Counted from the stretch's first letter, positions 28,935-39,637 are shown. The stretch: DNA of 58,629 nt from Bacteroidales bacterium (GCA_027858745.1 JAQICB010000116.1:1-58629); one strand, 5' to 3'. The notes: generated from the sequence alone by a model not told the origin. Numbers and translations: made by a program.

Positions 28935-30629
28935 TTAATATCCAGGATTTTGAATTAAATTACCACCGGTATGAAGAATAATTTGAATATTCGGAATCGG
29001 CAACCTTCCTTCGGTTGCAGAATTCCAACTAACAGGATTACCGGCAACATCTTCGGTAATTGACCCGAAAATCTCATCATCTTTTCCCCAACGAACAACA
29101 TCAAAATAGCGACTTGATTCACAAAACAATTCCATACGACGTTCTTTACGTACTTTATTTAAAGTAATTGCTGAGTAATCTGCTGGTTCAAGACTAGCAG
29201 GTACAGAATAATCATATTGCTTATACCCAGTTTGTTGTCGTGTACTTTTTCTTGCACGTACACGCAACCAATTAACATAGGCGAGAGCTTCTGTAGTATG
29301 CCCTGACTGAACTCCAGCTTCTGCAGCTATCAATAAGACATCTGCATATCGAATTACCGGTATAGATTTACCAGTATTTTGTGCCTTTGTCGCATCATAT
29401 TTATCATAATATACAGTATTTTTCATACAATAATAGCCAGTCGTTTTACCAGGTGCAAAATAAACTTTATAATGTTTTTGTCCATTAGCTAAATCAAGAT
29501 AAATACTATCCCCCTCTTCCTTCATCATTGTTAGTCGAGGATCAGCAGGGTTAAATTCATCAACTAAATCTTGTGTTGGCATCATAAAACCATATCCAAA
29601 ATCACTTATTCTTATTGGTTTGTCCGTTTCAGGATCAATAACCCATCGAATATTAGTATAAGTTGGCTTAATTGATCCTTCGGCACCATCGTTTCTATTA
29701 TAACTATCACCAGAGTTAGAATTACTAATATATTGGATAGTAAACACAAATTCATCACTAAATTGATTTTCCAAATTCATATCAAAGACATCTTGATACT
29801 TATTCTCTAATTCATAGGGATTATTTGAATTTGTAATTAAATTATTAGCAACGGTAAATGCTGATTCATAATCAGAATCTTCACCGAAATATTCGTTATC
29901 GGCACGATATAAATAGACCTTTGCCAATAATGCTTGCACAGCCCCTTTCGATATACGACCGAAATCCTCAGTCGCAGAATATTCCCAAGGAAGATTATTT
30001 TGAATAGCTTCAAGTTCTGAAATAATAAATTCATACATTTTTTCCATCTGCTTAGTTCCAGTTGAATTATCATTTTCTGCTCTATTACCTAAAGCTGTTG
30101 CTTCATCAGGAGTGACCGATGACGTTAATAATGGTACAGGTCCCCAAATGCGAGCCATATCAAAATAATAATACGCACGTAAAAAACGAGCCTCTCCACG
30201 ATATTGCTTATATAGAACGCTATCCTTTCCTGATATCAAATTTTCTGTCTGTTCCAACAAACTATTTGCTCTACCAATACCAATATAATAACTATCCCAC
30301 ATATTTGCAATCATTTCATTAAGTGGTGTTACATTATACGTACACATAGTAAATATATCATACGCATCTTCTTGATATGGTTTGGAAATATCTGAACCAC
30401 CTTTTTCGGCATCATCAGAACAAACATCACCAATAGCCCAATGATTTATACCATACATTTCATGCCATTGTAGAGGATCATAAACTGCATTTACAGCTAG
30501 TTTACAATTTTCCGGACTATCATAGAATGTCAAATTACTTGACACTCCAAGTGGTTCTTTTGTTATAAAGTCATCACTACACGAAAGTAATGCTATAACA
30601 GATATTAGAAATAAAACTATTTTTTTCAT
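28935..30629 (-). CDS. SusD/RagB family nutrient-binding outer-membrane lipoprotein
   Basis: A 564-residue protein with a lipoprotein signal (LISVIALLSC, cysteine at about residue 17) and the SusD layout: helical TPR-like N-terminal part (RFLRAYYYFDMARIWGPVPL) and the C-terminal block RVRARK with VRKERRMELFCESSRYFDVV. It caps the SusC channel and helps capture the ligand at the surface. It starts 11 bases after susC. The ligand cannot be inferred because no glycoside hydrolase or peptidase gene is in the operon. Confidence 0.95.
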   Translation of the reverse strand: MKKIVLFLISVIALLSCSDDFITKEPLGVSSNLTFYDSPENCKLAVNAVYDPLQWHEMYGINHWAIGDVCSDDAEKGGSDISKPYQEDAYDIFTMCTYNVTPLNEMIANMWDSYYIGIGRANSLLEQTENLISGKDSVLYKQYRGEARFLRAYYYFDMARIWGPVPLLTSSVTPDEATALGNRAENDNSTGTKQMEKMYEFIISELEAIQNNLPWEYSATEDFGRISKGAVQALLAKVYLYRADNEYFGEDSDYESAFTVANNLITNSNNPYELENKYQDVFDMNLENQFSDEFVFTIQYISNSNSGDSYNRNDGAEGSIKPTYTNIRWVIDPETDKPIRISDFGYGFMMPTQDLVDEFNPADPRLTMMKEEGDSIYLDLANGQKHYKVYFAPGKTTGYYCMKNTVYYDKYDATKAQNTGKSIPVIRYADVLLIAAEAGVQSGHTTEALAYVNWLRVRARKSTRQQTGYKQYDYSVPASLEPADYSAITLNKVRKERRMELFCESSRYFDVVRWGKDDEIFGSITEDVAGNPVSWNSATEGRLPIPNIQIILHTGGNLIQNPGY

Positions 30630-30640
30630 GTTTATATTTT

Positions 30641-33600
30641 TTAAAATTCTAAATTAACTCCAATAATAAACGCACGTGCTTGAGGATACACACCTCGATC
30701 TACACCAAACTCTGGACCTTCATAATTAAGTGTTGTATTTGTACCTATTTCAGGATCAAACCCACTATAATTTGTAAATGTTAATGCATTTTGGATTTGA
30801 CCATATACTCTAAAACTATTAAGTTTAATTTTTTGACTTACTTTTTCAGGCAATGTATAACCTAAAGTTATATTTTTTAAACGTAAATATGATCCATCTT
30901 CAACAAAACCAGAATGAGGGAAAGCATCATCTCTTTTAGTAAACCACGATGGGTCTGACGGATTTTCAGAACCTGAATTCTCTTCTGACCAAACATCCAA
31001 ACGACGGGTAGAATAATTTGAACTGAGATACCCACCATCTAAATACCATTTGGTAACATTAAATATCTTATTTCCATATGAACCTTGAAATTGTAATCCT
31101 AAATCGAAACTCATAAAGTTTACATTTGCAAAAAATCCATACGTAAAATCAGGATGTGGACTACCTATAAAAGTAATATCCTTAGAAGTAATTCGACCAT
31201 CACCATTTACATCGACAAATTTATAATCACCGGGTTCAACCAAACCCGCTTGACCACCTTCATTAACTTCTTCCCATGATTGATAAATCCCATCAACTTT
31301 ATACCCAAAAAAAGAAGCTATTGGATATCCAACCTTTGTATTACAAACATAAGAATCAGCCCTATCGACTTTTCCACCTGGCAATTCGGTTCCACCCAGT
31401 TCAATAACTTCATTATTAATTTTAGAAATATTACCGGATACACTGTAGGAAAATTTACTGTTTGCGTTGTCTTCATTTATCAGTACACTATTTCGATACA
31501 ATATACTTAACTCTACTCCTTTATTATTTATTTCACCAACATTTGCAATTGGGTTATTTTCTGAACCATCAATACCAACTACCGAAGGCACTTCAATATT
31601 AACTAAGTTATCAATATTATTTTTAATGAAATAATCAGCATTTATCACCAAACTATTTTTAAAAGCCTGTAGATCAACACCAAACGACCAACTTGTAGCT
31701 TCTTCCCACTTCAAATTTTCATTTGGGATAGATAAAGGCACAGATCCCGAAACTTCTGACCCTCCAAACGTATACCCTGAGCGTGCATCGTTTACTATTG
31801 AAGCAACATATTTATAATTACCTACATTTTCATTTCCTATTTTACCCCATCCACCACGAAGTTTAAGCATATTAATATTCTCTTTCAAATACTCATTTCC
31901 ATAAAAGAAAGATTCTTTATTAATTAACCATCCGAAACCAAAAGAGGGAAATGTTCCCCATTTATTACCGGAACCAAAACGTGATGAGGCATCACGACGA
32001 AGCGTTACATTCACCGGATATTTTTCCATAAAATTATATTCTACTCTACCAAAATAAGATAACATAGTGTGTTCATTTGGAGCTTCCCATGTTTCAACCC
32101 ACACCCTTGACTCGCTATCTAAACCAGTTATATAAAATTGCTGTCCTTCCTTTTCACTGATTCCCGACATAGATGTATTATATGTTTCTTGTGCTTCGTA
32201 TAATGCCTCTTGTCCTGCCAAAACACGAAAAGCATGCTTTGTCTTTGTTGTATCAACGTTATCACGAATATTGAAACTATATGTTAATGTGTTTGTCAAA
32301 TTCCATTCGCTTCCAAATTGAACATTATTAGACATATTTGGCACATCATTTTTTTGACTTGGTGAGACCTCATATTCAGGTGTAAAAACTTCTTCATTAT
32401 TTTGCCAAAAACCATAATGATATTGCGTTTTAAAATCTAAACCATCAAAAAAAGTATAATTTGCCCAAACTGTTGCTCCTACACCATAACCTTGTATATT
32501 GTCATTTGTGTTTTCATATAAGGCAACAGGGTTATGATAATCACTATTTTGTGCTTGATTATATTCACCTAAAGAATCTTTTGGTAATATTGTTGGATCA
32601 GCAATTAATGACAAGCCTAATAAAGATTGCTCCAATCTCCCTTCAGGAACTACATCCTGAGATGATAAATTAAATCCCGTATTCATTCCGAAATCTAATT
32701 TATCTGTCAATTGATACATTCCTTTATATCCGATATCATACCGCTCATATCCTGATTTTTTAACAATTCCTTCTTGATTTCGATATCCTGCAGACATACT
32801 CCAAGAGGATTTAGCCGACCCACCGTCAATTGTGATATTATATCGTTCAATTATAGCATCGCGTAATACTTCATCTTGCCAGTTAGTATTTGCAAAATCA
32901 GCAACTTCGCTTGCAGTAAATACAGAATCATCCCCATTCCTTAGGGCATGAGCATTTTTTATTTCAGCATATTCTTCAGCAGTCGCAACATCCATTTGTT
33001 TCCATGCAGACTGAACACCTCGATAACCATCAAATGAAATTCTCGAATAATCTCCACCATTACCATCACCGGCAACAGAGTTACCACCTTTAGTTGTAAT
33101 CAGCACAACTCCATTTGCACCACGAGCTCCATACATGGCTGTAGAAGAAGCATCTTTCAATATCGAGATTGACTCAATATTTGAAGGGTCCCCTTTATAT
33201 TCATATCCCGAAGGCACTCCATCAACCACGTATAGTGGGCGAGTATCACCTGTTGTCCCACGACCACGTATTACAATATCCATCGCTGCACCCGGTGATC
33301 CTGAATTTGATTGCACCTGAACACCCGCAGCTCGACCTTGCAAGGCCTGATCTAAATTTACCGTCGGATTATCATTTATCTCTTCTCCACCAATATGTGC
33401 AATACCTCCGGTAACATCCTCTTTCTTTTGAACCATGTAACCTGTTTTAACAACAGTTCCTAATTGAACCGCATCATTTGCCAAGCGCACTTTAAACGTC
33501 GTTTGATCCCCAACAGTAACAGTTTTTTTCTTATACCCAAGAAAAGTAAATTCCAATACTGATTCCGAACCTTGTACTGTGAGCTTGAAATTACCGCTCG

Positions 33601-33781
33601 CATCAGTATACGTTCCGTTAGTTGTTCCTTGTTCTACCACATCGGCATATCCGATAGGTTTACCTGTGCCGGCATCGGTAACTTGACCTGACACTTCTAT
33701 TTGAGCGCTGGCGTACCCAAACGATAAAAACGCAAGCGAAAATAACATCATGCGTTTTAAATGACTGTAGAGTTGTTTCAT
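30641..33781 (-). CDS. SusC/RagA family TonB-dependent transporter
   Basis: A 1046-residue outer-membrane receptor. It has a signal peptide (ending SFGYASAQ), a carboxypeptidase-regulatory-like domain (about 27-115: SGQVTDAGTGKPIGYADVV), a plug with the SusC signature (YVVDGVPSGYEY, NIESISILKDASSTAMYGAR, GANGVVLITTKGG), a beta-barrel, and a C-terminus ending in the phenylalanine pattern GVNLEF. It imports large nutrients using TonB energy together with the SusD partner downstream. The promoter region upstream holds long A-tracts and a TATTTTTG box. Confidence 0.96.
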   Translation of the reverse strand: MKQLYSHLKRMMLFSLAFLSFGYASAQIEVSGQVTDAGTGKPIGYADVVEQGTTNGTYTDASGNFKLTVQGSESVLEFTFLGYKKKTVTVGDQTTFKVRLANDAVQLGTVVKTGYMVQKKEDVTGGIAHIGGEEINDNPTVNLDQALQGRAAGVQVQSNSGSPGAAMDIVIRGRGTTGDTRPLYVVDGVPSGYEYKGDPSNIESISILKDASSTAMYGARGANGVVLITTKGGNSVAGDGNGGDYSRISFDGYRGVQSAWKQMDVATAEEYAEIKNAHALRNGDDSVFTASEVADFANTNWQDEVLRDAIIERYNITIDGGSAKSSWSMSAGYRNQEGIVKKSGYERYDIGYKGMYQLTDKLDFGMNTGFNLSSQDVVPEGRLEQSLLGLSLIADPTILPKDSLGEYNQAQNSDYHNPVALYENTNDNIQGYGVGATVWANYTFFDGLDFKTQYHYGFWQNNEEVFTPEYEVSPSQKNDVPNMSNNVQFGSEWNLTNTLTYSFNIRDNVDTTKTKHAFRVLAGQEALYEAQETYNTSMSGISEKEGQQFYITGLDSESRVWVETWEAPNEHTMLSYFGRVEYNFMEKYPVNVTLRRDASSRFGSGNKWGTFPSFGFGWLINKESFFYGNEYLKENINMLKLRGGWGKIGNENVGNYKYVASIVNDARSGYTFGGSEVSGSVPLSIPNENLKWEEATSWSFGVDLQAFKNSLVINADYFIKNNIDNLVNIEVPSVVGIDGSENNPIANVGEINNKGVELSILYRNSVLINEDNANSKFSYSVSGNISKINNEVIELGGTELPGGKVDRADSYVCNTKVGYPIASFFGYKVDGIYQSWEEVNEGGQAGLVEPGDYKFVDVNGDGRITSKDITFIGSPHPDFTYGFFANVNFMSFDLGLQFQGSYGNKIFNVTKWYLDGGYLSSNYSTRRLDVWSEENSGSENPSDPSWFTKRDDAFPHSGFVEDGSYLRLKNITLGYTLPEKVSQKIKLNSFRVYGQIQNALTFTNYSGFDPEIGTNTTLNYEGPEFGVDRGVYPQARAFIIGVNLEF

Positions 33782-33857
33782 GAATTATTTGTTTTTATTA
33801 ATTAATAATTTTATATAAATAAATATATCCTCACTTATTTATTTTTAGGATTAGGTA

Positions 33858-33865
33858 CAAAAATA
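33858..33865 (-). promoter_or_regulatory. Candidate -7 box TATTTTTG of the SusC operon
   Basis: The minus strand reads TATTTTTG (TAnnTTTG) with a weak TTAG 18 bases upstream in the -33 position. The leader to the susC ATG is about 76 bases and AT-rich. A-tracts of 9, 7 and 9 bases (33900-33926) lie upstream of the -33 position and may act as an UP-like or bending element. Confidence 0.45.
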
Positions 33866-33949
33866 GAAAAAATATTTTACGTACTAATACTTATGTATGT
33901 TTTTTTTTGTTTTTTTGTTTTTTTTTAATTCTATATGTAATTACCATTT

Positions 33950-35017
33950 ATGACACGGAAAACTGTTTTAGTAGCAATGAGCGGAGGGATTGACAGTACC
34001 GTTGCGGCACGCTTACTCTTACTCCAAGGACATTCGGTAGCGGGTTTATTTATTTCATTTTTCAATGAAACTTGGGCGCATTCGCAGGTAATTGAACAAC
34101 AAAAAAAATCGCAAATGCATGTAGAGAAAACATGTTCTGAACTACACATTCCTTTTTTCCATAAAGATATGTCTGAATATTTTTATACTGAAATTGTGTC
34201 CTATTTTGTGTCTGAATACGCTCAAGGACGCACACCCTTCCCCTGTGCGGTTTGCAACCCAAAAGTGAAATGGAAAACTCTCTTTGATACAGCTCAAGAA
34301 TTAGGCTACTCCTACATTGCGACGGGACACTACACAGAGATTGTACTAAAAAACAACATACATTATATAAGGAAGGGGAAAGATTATAATAAAGATCAAT
34401 CATTTTTTCTGTGGGCACTTCCCCAACATATTTTAGAAAAAACAATATTTCCTCTTTCAAATATCACAAAAGAAGAAACATATTCCATAGCAAAATCTCA
34501 TGCTATTACGTCGGCTCAAAAAAAGGAAAGCACCGGAGTTTGTTTTTTACACAATGGCGATTATCGAGCATTTGTAATGCACGAATTATACAAAAAAGGC
34601 ATTCACATTCCGGAAGGAACTCATCGAGACTTAAGCGGAAATGTTATTTCAAAAAACAAAGGTTACATTCATTATACTGTCGGACAACGAAAAAAATTAG
34701 GAATCAACCTCAACAAACGAGTATTTGTCCATTCAATTCATCCTGAACAAAACACGATTCTATTATCAGATTATGCTTCGTTATATAAAACTTCATTTAC
34801 CATTATAAATTACTATTTTCACTCCATAGCCGACACACAAAAAAAACTTATTGTGAAAATTCGCTATCGTGAACAAGCAACCGAGTGTACTATAACTAGT
34901 GAAAGCGAATCAAGTCTCATCGTACATCTTTGTACTCCTTTAGAATCGATAGCTCCCGGGCAAACTGCGGTGTTTTACGACGGAGACTGCGTTGTCGGTG
35001 GTGGTTTTATTCAATAA
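33950..35017 (+). CDS. mnmA: tRNA-specific 2-thiouridylase MnmA
   Basis: MnmA adds sulfur to uridine 34 of Lys, Glu and Gln tRNAs. The 355-residue protein has the ATP-pyrophosphatase loop AMSGGIDSTVAARLL (about 9-22). The catalytic C102 is in VCNPKVKW, the partner C198 in STGVCFL, with GHYTEI between and the C-terminal VGQRKKLGI and APGQTAVFYDG regions. All key residues are kept. It is divergent from susC. The start is ATG; a short gap separates it from dnaE. Confidence 0.94.
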   Translation: MTRKTVLVAMSGGIDSTVAARLLLLQGHSVAGLFISFFNETWAHSQVIEQQKKSQMHVEKTCSELHIPFFHKDMSEYFYTEIVSYFVSEYAQGRTPFPCAVCNPKVKWKTLFDTAQELGYSYIATGHYTEIVLKNNIHYIRKGKDYNKDQSFFLWALPQHILEKTIFPLSNITKEETYSIAKSHAITSAQKKESTGVCFLHNGDYRAFVMHELYKKGIHIPEGTHRDLSGNVISKNKGYIHYTVGQRKKLGINLNKRVFVHSIHPEQNTILLSDYASLYKTSFTIINYYFHSIADTQKKLIVKIRYREQATECTITSESESSLIVHLCTPLESIAPGQTAVFYDGDCVVGGGFIQ

Positions 35018-35122
35018 TACGAATTCCTCAAAATCTTATTTTTCCATAGTTATCAACATGCTGTTTTTTTGACGAAATTTTTTGTATTTTTATGCTTCTT
35101 ATTATATATAAAAAATACGTAT

Positions 35123-38100
35123 ATGTTCCTCATTTTTGACACAGAAACTACTGGTTTACCTGCAAATTATAATGCGCCATATTCTGACTTGGATAATTGG
35201 CCACGCATGGTTCAACTAGCATGGCAAATTCATGATAAAAAAGGAACCTTTATCTGTGCTAAAAATTATATCGTAAAACCTGAAGGATTCGAAATTCCTT
35301 TTGAGTCAACTCAAACACATGGCATTACAACGGAACAAGCACTCGAAAAAGGATCCGATTTAACAACTGTTCTTGAAGAGTTTAATAAAGATTTACAAAC
35401 AGTATCCCATGTTGTTGCTCACAATTTTTCGTTTGATTTGGCAATTGTAAGTGCCGAACATATTCGAACACAGAGCGAAAATATTCTGAAAGACAAGATT
35501 GCGGTCGACACAAAAGATGCCAGTACCGATTTTTGTCAATTGCCCGGAGGTAGATATGGTCAGTTCAAATGGCCTAAGCTACACGAATTGCACACAAAAC
35601 TCTTTGAAGAAGATTTTATAGAAGCTCACAATGCCAGTGGAGACGTAAATGCAACAGCTCGCTGCTTTTTGGAACTTATACGTATTGGCGTTATTACCAA
35701 AGATACTCTAAACACAGACTCTTCTTTTATCACAAACTTTACAAAAGCTAATCCGGAAAAATTTCAAGCTGCAGAAATTACAATTGAATCAAATTTCGAC
35801 ACGAAGGAAACAGCTGAACCCATAATCGAAGAAAAAATACCTGAAGAACATACGGAAACGGAAGATATTTCTGTTGATTCATATGTCCATTTACATGTTC
35901 ACACCCAATATTCAATCCTTGACGGAGCAGCAGCTATTTCCGATATTGTTACAAAAGCAAGTGAAGACAATATGCCGGCACTCGCAATAACTGACCATGG
36001 CTCCATGTTTGGCGTTAAAGAATTTCATCAAGCCTGTACACAAAAAGGTGTCAAACCAATTATAGGGTGTGAAACATATATTGTAGACGATCTGGAAACT
36101 AGAAAGGATAAAAGCAATTATCACCTCATTTTACTGGCAAAAAATTATACGGGATACAAAAATTTATTGCGTCTCATTTCCGAAGCTCATCTCAATGGAA
36201 TGTATTACAAACCGAGAATCGACAAAAAATTATTGGAAACATACAAAGAAGGGCTCATAGTTCTCTCGGCATGCTTGGGTGGTGAAGTTGCAAAAAAAAT
36301 GGTAAAAGAAGGTGTTAGCGAAGCCGAAAAAACAATAGAGTGGTATCATTCCGTTTTTCAAGACGATTTTTACCTTGAATTGATGCGCCATCCAACAGAA
36401 GATGAGCATCTTAAACAAGATGTTTACGAAAAACAAAAATATATTAACAAGGAATTATTTAAAATTGGCAAAAAACTCAACATAAAATTAGTTGCAACAA
36501 ATGATGTGCATTTCACCCACGAAAAAGATGCTGATGCTCATGATTTATTAATTTGTTTAAATACCGGAGCTGATTTTCACGACCAAAATCGAGTTCGTTA
36601 TACTCGTCAGGAATGGTTTAAAACCACCTCGGAAATGCAGAAATTATGGTCTGATGCACCCGAAGTGCTGGCAGAAACGCTTGCCATTAGTAATAAAATT
36701 GAAGAATTCGAACTTAATTCGAGTCCTATTATGCCGGAGTTTCCAATACCTGAAGATTTTGGCACAATTGAAGGCTATGCAAAAAACCTGAAAGAGGAAG
36801 ATTTACGAAAAGAATTTGAACGTTTCGATAACCTAGGCGGATTTGAATCGGTTATTCGCATTAAATTCGAATCAGACTACCTTGCTCATCTCACTCTCAA
36901 TGGTGCAAAAATAAAATATGGCGAAGAAATTCCTGACGGTCATATTCAACGAATACATCTTGAGCTGGATACGATTAAGCAAATGGGATTTCCGGGTTAT
37001 TTTCTTATTGTACAAGATTTTATAAACGAAGCCAGAAATATGGGTGTATTGGTAGGTCCCGGACGGGGATCTGCTGCCGGCTCAGTTGTTTCTTACTGTT
37101 TAGGTATTACAAATATTGACCCCATACAATACGATTTACTGTTCGAACGATTTTTAAATCCCGACCGTATTTCAATGCCCGATATTGACATTGACTTTGA
37201 TGATGACGGGAGACAAAAGGTTCTCGATTGGGTAACCGAAAAATACGGATATGATAAAGTTGCACATATTTGCACGTTTGGAACTATGGCGGCAAAAAGT
37301 GCATTGAAAGATGTTGCACGGGTATTAAAACTGCCACTTCAAGAAGCAAATAGAATTACCAAAGAATTTCCGGATAACGGAAAACTTAACAAATCTTTTA
37401 CATATATAATTGAGTCTGAAAAAGAATTAGGTGATTTAGACAAAGTCACGAATAAAATACTCAAAGAAAAAAAGGAAGCTGCAGGTAATGATGACGGAAA
37501 AAAGCTTACCCAAGCAGATGTTCACTTATTTCTTATTGATGAAATAAAGAAGGCTCGTGCAGACGGAAATCCAGTAGAAATTGAAACTATTAAAAATGCG
37601 TGTATTCTCGAAGGTTCTGTCCGCCAATACGGTGTTCACGCATGTGGAATTCTAATTGGGAAAAATCCATTGCACGAACACCTTCCGCTTATGCCAACAA
37701 AAGATGAGCATATTATGACAACCCAATACGACGGGCGTTTTGTGGAAGATATCGGCTTACTAAAAATGGACTTTTTGGGATTACGTACTCTTTCAATAAT
37801 TAAGGAGGCTTTAATTAACATTGAACGCTCGGCGGGACAAAAAATTGACATTGAAAGTATTGATTTTTCAGACCCTACAACCTTCGAATTATTTGGGAAG
37901 GGCAATACAACTGCCATTTTTCAATTTGAATCGCCGGGAATGAAAAAACATTTGCGAAGCTTAAAACCTAACCGTTTTGAAGACTTGGTTGCCATGAATG
38001 CATTGTACCGACCGGGACCGATGGAATATATTCCTGAATATATTGCACGTAAACATGGTTTAAGCAAAGTTGATTACGATCATCCATTAATGGAAAAATA

Positions 38101-39610
38101 TCTGAAAGACACCTATGGTATTACAGTCTTTCAAGAACAGGTGATGCTTCTCTCAAGAGCTCTCGCAAACTTCACCCGTGGACAATCGGACGAGTTACGA
38201 AAAGCAATGGGGAAAAAGAAATTTGACTTGATGCAGAAACTTAAAAAGAAATTCGTATCGGGTTGCTTGAATAATCCTGAATTTATGGATGGGTGTACGC
38301 AAATTAATAAAGAACCAGAGCCCCTCATTGAAAAAATCTGGAAAGACTGGGAAGCTTTTGCACAATATGCATTTAATAAATCGCACTCGGTATGTTACGC
38401 CTACATTGCCTTCCAAACCGGCTATTTAAAAGCTCAATTCCCTGCACAGTTTATGGCAGCGGCACTCAGTTGTAATCTATCAAAATCTGAGGAAATTGCA
38501 AAACTTATGGAAGAATGCAACAGAATAGATACGCAAGTTCTTGTCCCTGATGTGAACGAAAGTCAAATAAATTTTGCAGTAAATAAAGACGGTCAAATCC
38601 GTTTTGGACTTGGTGCAATAAAAGGTGTGGGAGAATCTGCATCAGAAGCTATTATTTCTGAAAGAAATGCAAACGGTCCTTATGCAGATATTTTTGATTT
38701 TATTTCCCGTATCAATCTTCGTACGGTAAACAAAAAAAATCTGGAAAGTCTTGCTTTGAGTGGAGCATTCGATAGTTTTGGTATTGAACGTTATCGGTTT
38801 TTTGCAGCTGATGAAACAAGCACCTCTTTTATAGAAACGCTCCTAAAATTTGGTAACAGTATAAATGCCAGCCCTGAGCCAAACATGATGTCCTTATTCT
38901 CTGCCGACGAAATCTCTATTGAAAAGCCAAAAATACCATCGCCTCCACCATGGGGAAATATGGAACTTCTCCGTAAAGAAAAAGAACATATTGGCATTTA
39001 TTTATCGGCACACCCGCTTGATGACTACAAATTTATTATTAAGCATTTTTGTAAAATAGCACTTAATGAATTATCAGACATTAACCAATTTAAAAATCAT
39101 ACACTTTGCCTTGCCGGAATGGTAACAAAATTGGAACCTAGAGAAACTAAGAATGGTAAAAAATTCTTAAAATTTACCATAGAAGATTTTAATGGCAGTT
39201 TTGAATTTGCACTTTTTGGTAAAGATTTTCAAAAATTTGCGTCTGATATATTATTAAATGAAAAAATATGTGTGCAAGGTAAGGTTGAAAAAGGCTGGGG
39301 CGACAGCCAGGATTACACACTTAAAATTGAAAAAATTGAACCACTTTCGATTTTACAAGAACGAATTAGAACTTGTAACATTCGAATAAATATTGTAGAT
39401 TTAAACGATGAATTAATTTCACAAATTTTATCTGTTGCTCAAAACAATGATATTCAGGAAGAAAATGGTTTTCCCTTGAATGTTCAAGTGTACGATAAAA
39501 AAGAAAAAATATATATTACCATGCTCTCGAATAAAAAAACTCAATATATTACCCGTGAATCATTCGATGAATTACAAAATATTTCAAAAATAGACTTTTC
39601 ACTTAATTAA
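35123..39610 (+). CDS. dnaE: DNA polymerase III alpha subunit with fused DnaQ-type exonuclease
   Basis: The main replicative polymerase, 1495 residues from the ATG at 35123. An N-terminal DEDDh exonuclease domain (about 1-200) has D6 and E8 in FDTETTG, D105 in AHNFSFD, and H169/D174 in HNASGD. A Glu-rich linker (about 205-250) leads to a PHP domain (YVHLHVHTQYS, ITDHGSM, GCETYIV, SACLGGEV, TNDVHF), the polymerase core with catalytic PDIDIDFDDDGR near residue 690, helix-hairpin and OB-fold parts, the latter about 1330-1410. Exonuclease fusion in DnaE is known in parts of Bacteroidota. A TTG 18 codons upstream would add a hydrophobic stretch and spoil the exonuclease start. Confidence 0.95.
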   Translation: MFLIFDTETTGLPANYNAPYSDLDNWPRMVQLAWQIHDKKGTFICAKNYIVKPEGFEIPFESTQTHGITTEQALEKGSDLTTVLEEFNKDLQTVSHVVAHNFSFDLAIVSAEHIRTQSENILKDKIAVDTKDASTDFCQLPGGRYGQFKWPKLHELHTKLFEEDFIEAHNASGDVNATARCFLELIRIGVITKDTLNTDSSFITNFTKANPEKFQAAEITIESNFDTKETAEPIIEEKIPEEHTETEDISVDSYVHLHVHTQYSILDGAAAISDIVTKASEDNMPALAITDHGSMFGVKEFHQACTQKGVKPIIGCETYIVDDLETRKDKSNYHLILLAKNYTGYKNLLRLISEAHLNGMYYKPRIDKKLLETYKEGLIVLSACLGGEVAKKMVKEGVSEAEKTIEWYHSVFQDDFYLELMRHPTEDEHLKQDVYEKQKYINKELFKIGKKLNIKLVATNDVHFTHEKDADAHDLLICLNTGADFHDQNRVRYTRQEWFKTTSEMQKLWSDAPEVLAETLAISNKIEEFELNSSPIMPEFPIPEDFGTIEGYAKNLKEEDLRKEFERFDNLGGFESVIRIKFESDYLAHLTLNGAKIKYGEEIPDGHIQRIHLELDTIKQMGFPGYFLIVQDFINEARNMGVLVGPGRGSAAGSVVSYCLGITNIDPIQYDLLFERFLNPDRISMPDIDIDFDDDGRQKVLDWVTEKYGYDKVAHICTFGTMAAKSALKDVARVLKLPLQEANRITKEFPDNGKLNKSFTYIIESEKELGDLDKVTNKILKEKKEAAGNDDGKKLTQADVHLFLIDEIKKARADGNPVEIETIKNACILEGSVRQYGVHACGILIGKNPLHEHLPLMPTKDEHIMTTQYDGRFVEDIGLLKMDFLGLRTLSIIKEALINIERSAGQKIDIESIDFSDPTTFELFGKGNTTAIFQFESPGMKKHLRSLKPNRFEDLVAMNALYRPGPMEYIPEYIARKHGLSKVDYDHPLMEKYLKDTYGITVFQEQVMLLSRALANFTRGQSDELRKAMGKKKFDLMQKLKKKFVSGCLNNPEFMDGCTQINKEPEPLIEKIWKDWEAFAQYAFNKSHSVCYAYIAFQTGYLKAQFPAQFMAAALSCNLSKSEEIAKLMEECNRIDTQVLVPDVNESQINFAVNKDGQIRFGLGAIKGVGESASEAIISERNANGPYADIFDFISRINLRTVNKKNLESLALSGAFDSFGIERYRFFAADETSTSFIETLLKFGNSINASPEPNMMSLFSADEISIEKPKIPSPPPWGNMELLRKEKEHIGIYLSAHPLDDYKFIIKHFCKIALNELSDINQFKNHTLCLAGMVTKLEPRETKNGKKFLKFTIEDFNGSFEFALFGKDFQKFASDILLNEKICVQGKVEKGWGDSQDYTLKIEKIEPLSILQERIRTCNIRINIVDLNDELISQILSVAQNNDIQEENGFPLNVQVYDKKEKIYITMLSNKKTQYITRESFDELQNISKIDFSLN

Positions 39611-39637
39611 ATAACAACATATTAAATACAAATAATT

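Noticed and set aside
33169-33414. Two overlapping small frames on the plus strand inside susC
   Set aside because: They are antisense to the conserved plug signature of SusC and show no coding character of their own.
35069-35122. TTG-initiated extension of dnaE
   Set aside because: It would place 18 hydrophobic residues before the exonuclease motif; the ATG at 35123 starts exactly at the domain.
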